64,000 bases of DNA from Mucilaginibacter tundrae (GCF_013408825.1 NZ_JACCBZ010000002.1:558001-622000); one strand, 5' to 3'; counted from the first letter of the stretch, positions 26,252-35,056 are shown. Translations and numbers: made by a program. The notes: generated from the letters alone by a model not told the origin.

Positions 26252-27583
26252 ATGAGGATCTATTTTTTTAGCAGAACCGATAATAATGGCAGGTTTGCTT
26301 TCCGGTCCTATTACACCCTTCAAAATTTACGAACAGTAAAAGCCATAACGGTAATATACTTCATTTTTGCACTGCTTATAAGGTTCTTATTCTCTTTTTA
26401 TCACCTCTCTAATCAAAGCTTGAGTCATCAAAACCAATATAATAAGGCTAATTGGATAACGTTAATTGCAACACCCTGTATTTATTTAATAAGTGTGCAA
26501 CTAATTAAGCGGTTTTCAACTAAAGAGCCTTACTTAAGGCTGGTGCAATTATTTGTATTTACGTTTGCCTTATTTTTAATTATTAATTCAGTACGGGTCA
26601 CATTCTTCAGCATGTACAACCCCCGCAATACTATGTTGCCATACATGGTTGGGCTAGTAATTGTAGGAACATTTTATACGTTTGAATACCTTGATACTAT
26701 ACTAATTGTATTAATAACCGGGCTAATTTTTAGCTTTATGTTGCCATTTTATCAACCTGTTGTAAACGAGCTGGTTTTAAATAACCTGGCCTCAGTCCTT
26801 ACGCTTACTGTTTTCTTTTGCATATCCAGATATATATTTTCATACCGGGCCGATAACTTTTTCAAAATAAAAGCTATCGAAGAAAAAAACATCGAAATAG
26901 AAAATGCCAGCAACGCTAAAAATGAAATATTGGGTGTAGTAGCCCATGATCTTAGAAATCCTTTAGCGATCATTAAATCGGTTACCATGTTAATGGAAAT
27001 GGAGGACAGCACCGCCGATGATTATCGTGAAAATATTGAGATGATAAAAAATGCCTGCGACAAGGCTACGTCTATTATCCACGATTTACTTGAAACCGCG
27101 CAAAACGAGATACACAATCGTTTCGATCTGGAAAAAACTGAACTTGATGATTTTCTATCGATGATTATTGAGGAATGGTTAAAAAACAAAAAAGGGCAGG
27201 TAAATATTGTCTACCAAAATGCCGGCAAACCGCTGTATGCTAAAATTCATAAGGAAAAAATGCAGCGTGTAATGGATAACCTGATTATAAATGCCATTAA
27301 ATTCTCTAAACCTGAAGGCAATATCGATGTATCCTTATCACAAATAAATGATAATATTTTTATTAAGGTACGCGATTATGGTATAGGGATTCCTGATGAA
27401 ATGTTGCCCTATATCTTCGATCGCTTTTCAAAAGCACGCCGCAATGGTGTTCGTGGCGAAGCTTCTGTTGGCCTTGGCTTAAGCATAGTACAGCAAATTG
27501 TTAAAAAACACGATGGCAATATTGAAGTAAGCAGTGCGCCCGATTCCGGCACAACATTTACCATTAAGCTACCGCACATATAA
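26252..27583 (+). CDS. membrane sensor histidine kinase
   Basis: Two-component sensor kinase, 443 residues. Seen: about six hydrophobic segments in residues 30-205 with short loops (for example ITVIYFIFALLIRFLFSFY, LFVFTFALFLIINSV), so it probably senses within or near the membrane. A coiled-coil linker (IEEKNIEIENASNAKNEI) follows, then the HisKA H-box VVAHDLRNPLAI, N-box DNLIINAIKFS, G1 VRDYGIGIP and G2 VGLGLSIVQQIV. The catalytic core is intact. No response regulator is adjacent downstream; the nearest upstream is the receiver at 23585, beyond the GH13 gene. Its stop is 9 bases from that of the convergent phospholipase gene. Confidence 0.92.
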   Translation: MRIYFFSRTDNNGRFAFRSYYTLQNLRTVKAITVIYFIFALLIRFLFSFYHLSNQSLSHQNQYNKANWITLIATPCIYLISVQLIKRFSTKEPYLRLVQLFVFTFALFLIINSVRVTFFSMYNPRNTMLPYMVGLVIVGTFYTFEYLDTILIVLITGLIFSFMLPFYQPVVNELVLNNLASVLTLTVFFCISRYIFSYRADNFFKIKAIEEKNIEIENASNAKNEILGVVAHDLRNPLAIIKSVTMLMEMEDSTADDYRENIEMIKNACDKATSIIHDLLETAQNEIHNRFDLEKTELDDFLSMIIEEWLKNKKGQVNIVYQNAGKPLYAKIHKEKMQRVMDNLIINAIKFSKPEGNIDVSLSQINDNIFIKVRDYGIGIPDEMLPYIFDRFSKARRNGVRGEASVGLGLSIVQQIVKKHDGNIEVSSAPDSGTTFTIKLPHI

Positions 27584-27592
27584 ATAATGCAG

Positions 27593-28909
27593 TTACTGCG
27601 TTATCATTTTATAGTTAACCCCCTTAATCGTTTTCAAACTATCTATTTTTACTGTTTTTGCAGTTTTAATACTCTGCAATCCGGCGTATGCTTTTTTCCA
27701 CTGATCAGGATCTTCCTGAGCAACTTTCAAAGTATCATGCGGATTGTAGAAAGTGAGTATATTCTCTTTAAGCGGATAAGTGAGATCGCTAAACTTATTA
27801 GTTTGAAGATTGATCAGTAATTGATCGTAAGTTTCATCAGCAAGCGTATATTCACCTATAGTTGTGGGGTAACCCGTATCGTAGTCAACGTTAGGCAATT
27901 TAATATGCTCATAATGCAGTTTTTCCAACTCAGCGGAATAATGAAGCAAAACGGTATCAAAGCTTTTAATAAATAATTTTTCAGCTTCGGGCCCCGGGTC
28001 TTTAAACTTTAACGCTTTAAATGGGCCTATTTTAGGTACAACTCTAATAAATAGTGCTAACATATTTGCTTTGAAACCAGGCTTTTGACGCGTTTTTCCA
28101 TATTCGAGATAATAATCTTTGCGTTTCATTTTATAATGAAACGAACGGCTGGTGGCTGTGGGGTTAAGTTTTTTAATATCTGATTTTTTAATTACCCAGG
28201 CCGCACGGGTTAAAGTGGGCAGCAAACTTTTCACCGACCACCTAAATGTAGAAATAGCCAGGTCAAGATCGCCGAATACAGAATTTATATCCTCGCCATA
28301 AGTTTTAATAAATGCTCGTTCAAGTACCGGCTTTGCAACATTAAAACCAATAAAATTATGATACTCTGCCGTAGCGTAATTGCCTCTTGCTATCTGTAGT
28401 ACATCAAAAGATATCTCTGTACGGCTATGTGATATATGGTCCTCGCCGTAGGTAACTACATGACCGAATTTTTTTTCAATTTTAGGATAAATTAACGGAA
28501 CAGCATGGTTGGTAGCTATTGAATGGCCATACTTATCAGCCATATAATGGCAAAGTGCCCCCAAAGCAAACGCATATTCATTTAAATTTTGCGATTCTGA
28601 CAACAATGCCTCAACAAAATCTCCTGTGCGTACGTAATGGGCTAAATCGGTAAAATACTCACTACCAAATGGAAAATAGCCCATATCCGGTATTAAGCAA
28701 CCTCCATAGGCATAGGAATGTGCTACAATTAAATCGCTATCCGTAGCCGACGGATATTTTTCTTTCAATAAAGGTTTTAAATATTTATCCCAACTCGCAT
28801 CAATTACCGCCTCGTGCGTTAAAACTGAATATGCTTTTGATTTTATAGGGTTGAACAAAAAAACAAGGACCAATACTATAAGGCACTTATTTAAACTTGG
28901 CTGCTGCAT
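27593..28909 (-). CDS. secreted zinc-dependent phospholipase C-like protein
   Basis: 438 residues. Seen: signal peptide ending SKAYS, then a helical domain with histidines and acids spaced as in the zinc-dependent PLC/S1-P1 nuclease fold: VLTHEAVIDASWDKYL, HSYAYGGCLIPDMGYFP, TDLAHYVRTGDFVEAL, ALGALCHYMADKYGHSIATN and EDHISHSRTEISFD. The HxxxD pairs are the likely zinc ligands (family knowledge). The C-terminal half is unassigned. It probably acts in the periplasm or outside on phospholipids, but substrate is inference. Convergent with the histidine kinase and divergent from the bacteriophytochrome gene across 211 AT-rich bases that hold both promoters. Confidence 0.8.
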   Translation of the reverse strand: MQQPSLNKCLIVLVLVFLFNPIKSKAYSVLTHEAVIDASWDKYLKPLLKEKYPSATDSDLIVAHSYAYGGCLIPDMGYFPFGSEYFTDLAHYVRTGDFVEALLSESQNLNEYAFALGALCHYMADKYGHSIATNHAVPLIYPKIEKKFGHVVTYGEDHISHSRTEISFDVLQIARGNYATAEYHNFIGFNVAKPVLERAFIKTYGEDINSVFGDLDLAISTFRWSVKSLLPTLTRAAWVIKKSDIKKLNPTATSRSFHYKMKRKDYYLEYGKTRQKPGFKANMLALFIRVVPKIGPFKALKFKDPGPEAEKLFIKSFDTVLLHYSAELEKLHYEHIKLPNVDYDTGYPTTIGEYTLADETYDQLLINLQTNKFSDLTYPLKENILTFYNPHDTLKVAQEDPDQWKKAYAGLQSIKTAKTVKIDSLKTIKGVNYKMITQ

Positions 28910-29120
28910 GTAATAAGAGTTAAAACAATGGTATAATCATTTAAAACTCAAAATGTTTTCAGTTTTTATGATATCAATTTTGTTACAACTATATTTACTA
29001 TTCTAACTTTACCGTATGCAATACGAATGTATCTTTTAGTCAAAACAATTTACGGTTGTAAATACTTTATTTCTTTTAAATATATTTTTTATACTTTTCG
29101 AAACAAATTTATTTTATCTG

Positions 29121-31346
29121 ATGAGTTCCTACCAGGTTGATTTAACCAATTGCGATAAAGAGCCAATACACATACCGGGCAAAATTCAGTCCCATGGTTT
29201 TTTGGTCGCGGTAAATAGCACTACGCAATTAATCACATATATTAGCGAGAATATCCGCCATTTTATAAATGAAGATCCTAAGAATTACCTCGGCTTAAAT
29301 ATCAGCAAATTAGAGAGTAAGCTCCACATATCTATTCTTCAGTTGAGTTTAGGGCAGGTTTTAAAATTAGGGAATAACAATCAATACTTTGAATCTACTA
29401 ACCCCTTTTATCTCGAAATAGATAAAAAGCCTTACAATCTCATCATTTCTGTTTCTGGCGATAACTATATTTTAGAATTTGAAACAGTAGAATCCGATCT
29501 CGACTTCGATATACAAAAAACTATCGGGCGTTCCGTTTCAGAGATCTTATCCGGTAAAAACATAAGTTCTCTATTGCAAAATGCCGCCCAGGAAATTAAG
29601 AATATCATTTTGTATGATAGGGTAATGATTTATCGGTTTGGCGAGGACGGCCATGGCGAAGTAGTTGCCGAAGTAAGAAACGATGACCTTGAACCATTTT
29701 TAGGTCTTCACTATCCGGCATCAGACATACCAAAGCAAGCACGAGAGCTTTACAAAATAAATTTAACCCGTATAATTGCTGATGTAAATAGCGAAAGCTC
29801 ATCTATCATAACACATCAAACCGAAGGTGCTCAGCTTAACCTCACACATTCGGCATTGCGCGCTGTTTCACCTATCCATATTCAGTATTTAAAAAACATG
29901 GGGGTCGGGTCAAGCTTTAGTATCTCCCTTATCGCTCGCGGCGAACTTTGGGGATTGATAGCCTGTCACAACTATTCGCCGCGCTTCATCAATTATAAAG
30001 CACGCGATGCATCAAAATTAATAGGCCAGATCTTATCGTCTGCCCTCGAATACCGCCAGGATGAAGAAGATATTGAAAAAGCTGCTAAACTAAATGCCGC
30101 CGCGGTTGAGCTAGCCACTTATATTGAAAAAGACAACTATATAACCGATGCGCTTACGCGCCACAGCACAACCATTCAGGATATTACAACAGCAAGCGGA
30201 GCGGTTATAGTTTTTGATAACAATATTACCACCATCGGCATCACACCATCACTCGATCAGATAAACGATATAGTAAATTGGCTAAAGGTTAATATGCAGG
30301 ATTCTGTTTATTATACCCATCGCTTTCCCGAAATATTTTTTCAGGCGCAGGCTTACAGCAGCGTTGCAAGTGGCATTTTAGCTTGTATGCTTTCAAAAGA
30401 GCTTTCAGAATTTATCATCTGGTTCAAACCTGAGCAATTAGTGAGTATTAACTGGGCCGGAAATCCAGAAAAACCTGTAGTAGATGATGGTGATGGTTTA
30501 TTACAACTATCGCCGCGAAAATCGTTCGAAAGCTGGAACCAGATCGTAAAAAACACCTCGGAACGCTGGGCTAGTGGTGAAATTGGAGCAGTTATAAAGG
30601 TGCGCGAACAGGTGATGTACGCTATCAATCGTAAAGCTAATGACATCAGGTTGCTTAACGAGCGCCTTAACTTGGCTTATGAAGAGCTGGATACTTTTAG
30701 CTTTACTATTTCGCATGACTTACGTACACCTTTATCATCCATAAAAAGTTATTCGGAGCTTCTATTAGCTAACAATAAAAGTATCGATGATAGTGCCAAA
30801 AGAATATTGGCGCGGATAATTGTAGGTACGGATAAAATGAATTTCCTGATAAAGGAAATCCTGAACTACTCTCGTGTTGGCCGTGCCGAAATGGAATTTG
30901 CTCCGGTTAATATGGGTAGATTGATACATGAAATCAAAAATGAGGTGATCTCTGCGCTAAATCCAAAGAATATAGAATTTGAGATAGGTGAAACCCCAGA
31001 TCTACAGGGAGACGCTACCATGCTTACCCAGGTATTCACCAATTTAATTAATAACGCCGTAAAATACTCATCACGCTCCAACCCCTCAAAAGTTAAGGTT
31101 GAGGGCAAAATAAATAATGATGAAATTATTTATTCGGTGAGTGATAATGGTGTTGGGATTGATGTAAATTATTACAGCCGCGTTTTTGAATTATTTAAAC
31201 GTATGGACAATGTGAAAGATTTTGAAGGTACCGGCGTTGGTTTGGCTATAGTAAAACGCATTGTTGAAAAACATCAGGCACGTATATGGTTTGAAAGCAC
31301 ATTAGAAGTTGGCACAATATTTTATATATCTTTTAAAAATTTATAG
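29121..31346 (+). CDS. bacteriophytochrome sensor histidine kinase
   Basis: Red/far-red light-sensing kinase, 741 residues. Domains in order: PAS (about 1-110), GAF (about 140-315), PHY (about 320-500), HisKA and HATPase (about 520-740). Seen: Cys11 in LTNCDKEPIHIPG, the position that binds biliverdin in bacteriophytochromes; YPASDIPKQAR in GAF; chromophore-pocket SPIHIQYLKNMGVG with Ile instead of the Cys used by plant phytochromes; PHY tongue motif SPRKSFESW; H-box TISHDLRTPLSSI; and G1/G2 boxes VSDNGVGI and GTGVGLAIVKRIV. The usual IQPHG is IQSHG here. It forms an operon with two receivers and heme oxygenase. Confidence 0.96.
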   Translation: MSSYQVDLTNCDKEPIHIPGKIQSHGFLVAVNSTTQLITYISENIRHFINEDPKNYLGLNISKLESKLHISILQLSLGQVLKLGNNNQYFESTNPFYLEIDKKPYNLIISVSGDNYILEFETVESDLDFDIQKTIGRSVSEILSGKNISSLLQNAAQEIKNIILYDRVMIYRFGEDGHGEVVAEVRNDDLEPFLGLHYPASDIPKQARELYKINLTRIIADVNSESSSIITHQTEGAQLNLTHSALRAVSPIHIQYLKNMGVGSSFSISLIARGELWGLIACHNYSPRFINYKARDASKLIGQILSSALEYRQDEEDIEKAAKLNAAAVELATYIEKDNYITDALTRHSTTIQDITTASGAVIVFDNNITTIGITPSLDQINDIVNWLKVNMQDSVYYTHRFPEIFFQAQAYSSVASGILACMLSKELSEFIIWFKPEQLVSINWAGNPEKPVVDDGDGLLQLSPRKSFESWNQIVKNTSERWASGEIGAVIKVREQVMYAINRKANDIRLLNERLNLAYEELDTFSFTISHDLRTPLSSIKSYSELLLANNKSIDDSAKRILARIIVGTDKMNFLIKEILNYSRVGRAEMEFAPVNMGRLIHEIKNEVISALNPKNIEFEIGETPDLQGDATMLTQVFTNLINNAVKYSSRSNPSKVKVEGKINNDEIIYSVSDNGVGIDVNYYSRVFELFKRMDNVKDFEGTGVGLAIVKRIVEKHQARIWFESTLEVGTIFYISFKNL

Positions 31347-31349
31347 ATA

Positions 31350-31769
31350 GTGAGTAGTCCCGATATTTTTTATGTAGAAGACGATACGGATTTTGCGTTC
31401 ATAATGGAGAATGCCGTGCAAGAAGTGAGTAATGGTTTATCCATTAAAATTATTGAAAATGGTAAGGATGCATTGGAAGCGTTAGAACAGTTAACCCAGG
31501 CTAAAGTGAAACCCAAACTAATTTTACTCGACTTAAATTTACCTGGCTTATCAGGGCTCGACCTGGTTAAAAGAATAAGGGAAATACCTTTTTTAAGATA
31601 CACTCCCGTAATTTTCTTTTCAACATCTGACAACCCTAAAGATGTTAAAGCCTCTTTAGAATTTGGCGCGAATGCTTATTTAACTAAGCCTTCGGGCTAT
31701 TTAAATTTAGTTTCGTGTTTACAATCCATGCATGATTTTTGGTTTACCAAAAACCTGAACTTAAATTAA
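31350..31769 (+). CDS. phytochrome-associated response regulator (receiver only)
   Basis: 139 residues starting at GTG, 3 bases after the phytochrome stop. Seen: acidic pair in IFYVEDDTDF, phosphoacceptor in LILLDLNLPGLSGLDLVKRI, Thr/Ser in VIFFSTSDNP, and Lys in AYLTKPSGYLNL. This Rcp1-like type, with a long loop before the Asp strand (KVKPKLILLD), is typical of the partner regulators of phytochrome kinases, so it is the likely direct phosphate target. No DNA-binding domain, so output passes through protein contact or a relay. Confidence 0.93.
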   Translation: MSSPDIFYVEDDTDFAFIMENAVQEVSNGLSIKIIENGKDALEALEQLTQAKVKPKLILLDLNLPGLSGLDLVKRIREIPFLRYTPVIFFSTSDNPKDVKASLEFGANAYLTKPSGYLNLVSCLQSMHDFWFTKNLNLN

Positions 31770-31774
31770 TATTT

Positions 31775-32137
31775 GTGAAAAGAATACTGGTAATTGAGGA
31801 TGATCAGGATATAGCTGACATAGTTGAATATGCGCTTACAGAGAAATACATGGTGCAAACTCAAACAGATAATAATCTGATTTTAAATTCAATTGAGAAT
31901 TTTACGCCCGATCTTATAATGCTAGATAATCAATTGGGCCAAAAAAACGCTCCTGAGATTATAAAACAAATAAAAAGCGTTGATGCTTATAAAAACATAC
32001 CGTTTGTCCTTTTCTCAGGTCATCATGACATAAAACGTATTGCCATAGAAATTGATGCAGATGCATATTTAGCAAAACCTTTTTCACTAGTGGATCTTTA
32101 TTCATGTATCGACTTGGTTTTAACTGACTGTGCCTAA
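31775..32137 (+). CDS. second receiver-domain protein of the phytochrome operon
   Basis: 120 residues from GTG at 31775; an in-frame ATG at 31739 overlaps the preceding gene by 31 bases and adds an unlikely leader. Seen: RILVIEDDQDIADI, phosphoacceptor in DLIMLDNQLGQ, VLFSGHHD with Ser in the Thr position, and YLAKPFSLVDL. It resembles the receiver at 23585 more than its direct neighbour (MLDN/LLDN box). Two single-domain receivers behind one kinase suggest branching or a phosphate sink, an inference. Confidence 0.88.
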   Translation: MKRILVIEDDQDIADIVEYALTEKYMVQTQTDNNLILNSIENFTPDLIMLDNQLGQKNAPEIIKQIKSVDAYKNIPFVLFSGHHDIKRIAIEIDADAYLAKPFSLVDLYSCIDLVLTDCA

Positions 32138-32176
32138 TACGCTTTAGCTATCTTAGCAAAAAACATCTATCCCAAA

Positions 32177-32764
32177 ATGCTCCACGAAACATTAAAGCAA
32201 GCCACCAAAAATAACCACGACGAATTGGAGCAACTGATGTTTGTGAACGACATCATGAGTGGAACTTTATCGCTATCCCATTATAAGCAAATACTTACTA
32301 CCAACTATTTAGTGCATAAAGATTTTGAAGATTTTTTATTTGATAATTTAAGTAGTAAAACCGCGGAGCAATTAAACGCCGCTAACCGTAAAAAACTACC
32401 TGCTTTAATTGCTGATATGCAGGCATTAAAAATGGATATCCCCTCGCCCTTTTATAATCAAAAACTAAATTTTGATAAAAATGACGCCTCACTTTTAGGA
32501 GCATTATACGTATTGGAAGGTGCAACATTAGGTGGCAGCGTAATTGTTAAAAGGTTAAAAACCAATCCATATTTAAGTACTTTGAACCTCGATTTTAACT
32601 ACTACCAGGTTTATGGGAACGACCTTATTCCTTATTGGAAAACATTTTGCGCAGTATTAAACCAGCAAGGCGAAAATGGGTACGAAGGTGCAATAAACAG
32701 CGCTAAAAAAATGTTCGGTTATATTGCTTCTGTACAATTGCAAAACAATAATTGGGTAGCTTAG
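32177..32764 (+). CDS. biliverdin-producing heme oxygenase
   Basis: Opens heme to biliverdin IXalpha (or another isomer), CO and iron; here it would supply the phytochrome chromophore. Seen: 195 residues, a HO-like helical bundle with the proximal His at 14 (TKNNHDELEQL) and the diagnostic glycine-rich distal helix ALYVLEGATLGGSVI. Length and layout fit BphO/HmuO-type enzymes. Only 39 bases after the receiver gene, on the same strand, so cotranscription with the sensor is likely. An iron-acquisition role is less likely, as no heme uptake genes are near. Confidence 0.93.
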   Translation: MLHETLKQATKNNHDELEQLMFVNDIMSGTLSLSHYKQILTTNYLVHKDFEDFLFDNLSSKTAEQLNAANRKKLPALIADMQALKMDIPSPFYNQKLNFDKNDASLLGALYVLEGATLGGSVIVKRLKTNPYLSTLNLDFNYYQVYGNDLIPYWKTFCAVLNQQGENGYEGAINSAKKMFGYIASVQLQNNNWVA

Positions 32765-32792
32765 TTATTATTGTTGCTCCAAAAATGCTTTC

Positions 32793-33299
32793 ATGAAAAA
32801 TTACAGTTCTAAATTAAAAGCTCCTTTTTTTTGGTTTCCACTAATTACGCTGATATTTTCATGCAACCATCAGCAGCAAAAGCTAACACCCGACCAAGTT
32901 TCAAATGTAAAAACGAGTGTAACCAATTTAACAGTTAATATCGCTTCTGACGTTTCAACAAAAGGCCCTATCGCATGGCTAAACTATTTTGAAAACTCGC
33001 CCGATTTCTTTATGGCATCTGAGGGGCAGATAGTTTTTCACAACTACGCATCGGCGCAAACCTTTATACAAGACACCTTGACAAAAAACATCAGCAAAAT
33101 ACATTTGCAATGGAGCCATATCCGTGTTAATGCACTCTCAACTCAAACGGCATCAATTGGCAGTAACTTTCATGAGGATATGATAATGATAGCCGGCAAT
33201 AAAACCATACCTGTTGATGGCTATTTTACAGCAACAGCAATACTTACTAATAATGGCTGGAAACTACGCAACTTGCACTGGTCTCTTAAAAAGCTTTAA
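32793..33299 (+). CDS. lipoprotein with SnoaL/DUF4440-like (NTF2 fold) domain
   Basis: 168 residues. Leader ITLIFSC-NHQQQK gives a clear lipobox. The body (GPIAWLNYFENSPDFFMASE, GQIVFHNYASAQTFIQD, ASIGSNFHEDMIM, GYFTATAILTNNGWKLRNLH) has the order of the NTF2-like DUF4440 fold: helix, then strands ending in a W-x-L/I-x-x-x-H-x-S strand. No enzymatic function can be assigned. It follows heme oxygenase by 28 bases and could be the last gene of the light-sensing transcript, which would be unusual. Confidence 0.72.
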   Translation: MKNYSSKLKAPFFWFPLITLIFSCNHQQQKLTPDQVSNVKTSVTNLTVNIASDVSTKGPIAWLNYFENSPDFFMASEGQIVFHNYASAQTFIQDTLTKNISKIHLQWSHIRVNALSTQTASIGSNFHEDMIMIAGNKTIPVDGYFTATAILTNNGWKLRNLHWSLKKL

Positions 33300-33422
33300 G
33301 GTCAGCTAAAAATCATTATTATATACCAAATGGTATTATTTTATAAAAACCATTACCTTTACCTATTGTTATAGTATAATAAAAGGCAGGCATTATTATT
33401 TAGCCAATCACATTAATTATAA

Positions 33423-33430
33423 TATTTTTG
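33423..33430 (+). promoter_or_regulatory. candidate promoter of the acyl-synthesis cluster (-7 element)
   Basis: TATTTTTG followed by CC matches TAnnTTTG; it ends 37 bases before the first gene of the cluster (33468). Confidence 0.4.
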
Positions 33431-33467
33431 CCAAAATTAAAAATCAACTTATTGCCGATATTGCTAC

Positions 33468-34190
33468 ATGACTAAAAAGAAGATACTGATAACCGGGGCC
33501 AGCAGGGGTTTAGGACTGGCTATAGCAAAAAAGTTATCAGCTGATTATATGTTAATTTTACATGCCTCAAGCAAGGATAGTTTTACAGAAACCATCCCCA
33601 ATAGTGAGTTTCTTTGTGCCGATTTTAACGACAGCGACCAGGTTACCGACTTTTGTAAACAATTAAAAAAACAACACGGCGATTCTCTGTATGGTATAAT
33701 AAACAATGCAGGTATAACTTTTGACAAGCCATTAAATTATCAGCCTGACAAAGAAATAGATGCCATGCTGAATATAAATTTACGTGCACCTATCATGATT
33801 TGTAAAACCGCTATGAAGATTTTTGGTTTAAATCAAAGCGGCGTCATCATCAATATCAGTTCAGTAGTTGGCGAAACAGGCAATGCGTTCCAATCGGTTT
33901 ACGCGGCTACAAAAGCAGGTTTGGCTGCACTTTCGCGCTCATTAGCACAGGAAGCAGCGGCATTGAACCAGGAACATACAATCAGGGTACTAAGTGTATC
34001 ACCGGGTTTTATCCAAACGGATATGACGGATAGTATTCCTGAAACGATAAAAGATAAATACTTAAATATGATACCCGCCAAAAGGTTTGGTAAGGTTGAT
34101 GATATAGCAGAGGCTGTTGCTTTTTTAGTTTCGGATAAAGCAACATATATAAATGGCACAAATATTCACATTAATGGTGGATTAATATAA
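33468..34190 (+). CDS. 3-oxoacyl-ACP reductase-like SDR (FabG type) of the acyl cluster
   Basis: Would reduce beta-ketoacyl-ACP with NADPH. 240 residues, the size of FabG. Seen: TGASRGLGLAIAKKL cofactor loop, IINNAGIT, Ser131/132 in INISSVVG, Tyr145 and Lys149 in VYAATKAGLAALSRSLAQEA, VLSVSPGFIQTDMTDSIPE, and INGTNIHINGGLI at the end. The catalytic triad is complete. First gene of an eight-gene same-strand block; the next start follows its stop directly. A housekeeping fabG presumably exists elsewhere, so this looks like a pathway-specific paralogue (inference). Confidence 0.9.
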   Translation: MTKKKILITGASRGLGLAIAKKLSADYMLILHASSKDSFTETIPNSEFLCADFNDSDQVTDFCKQLKKQHGDSLYGIINNAGITFDKPLNYQPDKEIDAMLNINLRAPIMICKTAMKIFGLNQSGVIINISSVVGETGNAFQSVYAATKAGLAALSRSLAQEAAALNQEHTIRVLSVSPGFIQTDMTDSIPETIKDKYLNMIPAKRFGKVDDIAEAVAFLVSDKATYINGTNIHINGGLI

Positions 34191-34772
34191 ATGGGAATAA
34201 CTGATACTTCACAAATTAAGGATAACCTGGTAGGCGAATTGCCCGAAAACTGGTTGATACACGGCCCTAAAAAGCGTTTGGTAAGTGCCTTTCATTGGCA
34301 TAAGCCTAAAGTTGGTGTGGTAGCCAGTTATACGCCTAATGAGAATGATGTTGAGGACCATTTTGATATATTCCGCGGAGTGGATATGATCGAATCATTC
34401 GCGCAGGCTACCGTTGTTGCGGCAGCTACATTTTTAGAGTCGAAGAAACAGGATATGGTGCCGGAGGAATTGTCAAAATTACTCATCCCTACATTCATCA
34501 GTTTGGGCAATGTGTTTTTCCACTCCTATTTGGAAAAGGGTCAAACATTTGTTAACATTGGATTTATCAAGTTTTACAAATGGCGCCAAATGGTTTGTGA
34601 AGGAAGAATTTACCGCGCGCCAAAAGGCCTTGACCTTGATGCATACTTTAAGGATTTTGACGAAGAGCGCTTAAAAAATTACGATATAGGAGAAGGATTT
34701 GTGCTGATTGCCGAACTATTTGACATCACCGGCAGGGGAATAAAAAAAGAGATGTTTGAAAAACTACAATAA
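34191..34772 (+). CDS. hot-dog-fold protein, probable 3-hydroxyacyl-ACP dehydratase-like (FabZ/FabA-like)
   Basis: 193 residues. Seen: VEDHFDIFRGVDMIESFAQA at 54-73, which aligns with the FabZ/FabA helix (xxHFPGxPxxPGVxxIEAxAQ). The candidate catalytic His57 and Glu68 are kept but the PGxP loop is lost. A basic N-terminal part (GPKKRLVSAFHWHKPK) and a C-terminal KGLDLDAYFKDFDEERLKNY are specific to this form. Position between ketoreductase and ACP fits the dehydration step. No stronger family name can be given; it could instead be a non-catalytic or chain-length-controlling hot-dog protein. Confidence 0.7.
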   Translation: MGITDTSQIKDNLVGELPENWLIHGPKKRLVSAFHWHKPKVGVVASYTPNENDVEDHFDIFRGVDMIESFAQATVVAAATFLESKKQDMVPEELSKLLIPTFISLGNVFFHSYLEKGQTFVNIGFIKFYKWRQMVCEGRIYRAPKGLDLDAYFKDFDEERLKNYDIGEGFVLIAELFDITGRGIKKEMFEKLQ

Positions 34773-34779
34773 CACTATA

Positions 34780-35046
34780 ATGGAAAGACAGGAAATAATT
34801 GATGGATTGGTTGAAGTATTAAGAACAGTGAGAACAGTTGACCCGGCTAAATTGGAGAACGTAACCGAAGAAACTGATTTTTTAACAGATATGAACACTC
34901 CATCAACTGAGTTAATAAACATCGCCGCTAAAGTTGAGCAAAAATTTAATGTCGAGTTTGAGGACGAAGACATTGATGAGTTAGGCTCAAAAGTAAAAGA
35001 CATCGTAGATCTGATCATCAAAGCGAAAGAACGCGAAAATTCTTAA
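34780..35046 (+). CDS. dedicated acyl carrier protein
   Basis: 88 residues, acidic, MERQEIIDGLVEVLRTVRTV, then TEETDFLTDMNTPSTELINI with Ser42 at the phosphopantetheine position, placed 14 residues before the Phe of the helix II end as in standard ACPs. The usual DSL motif is replaced by P-Ser-T, so the transferase contact differs. An ATG 24 bases further upstream overlaps the previous gene and is less likely. The neighbour AcpS-like enzyme may be specific for this carrier (inference). Confidence 0.88.
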   Translation: MERQEIIDGLVEVLRTVRTVDPAKLENVTEETDFLTDMNTPSTELINIAAKVEQKFNVEFEDEDIDELGSKVKDIVDLIIKAKERENS

Positions 35047-35056
35047 ACCTTAAACT

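Noticed and set aside
31739..31774. ATG start for the second phytochrome-operon receiver
   Set aside because: It overlaps the preceding gene by 31 bases and adds residues before the conserved first beta-strand; GTG 31775 fits better.
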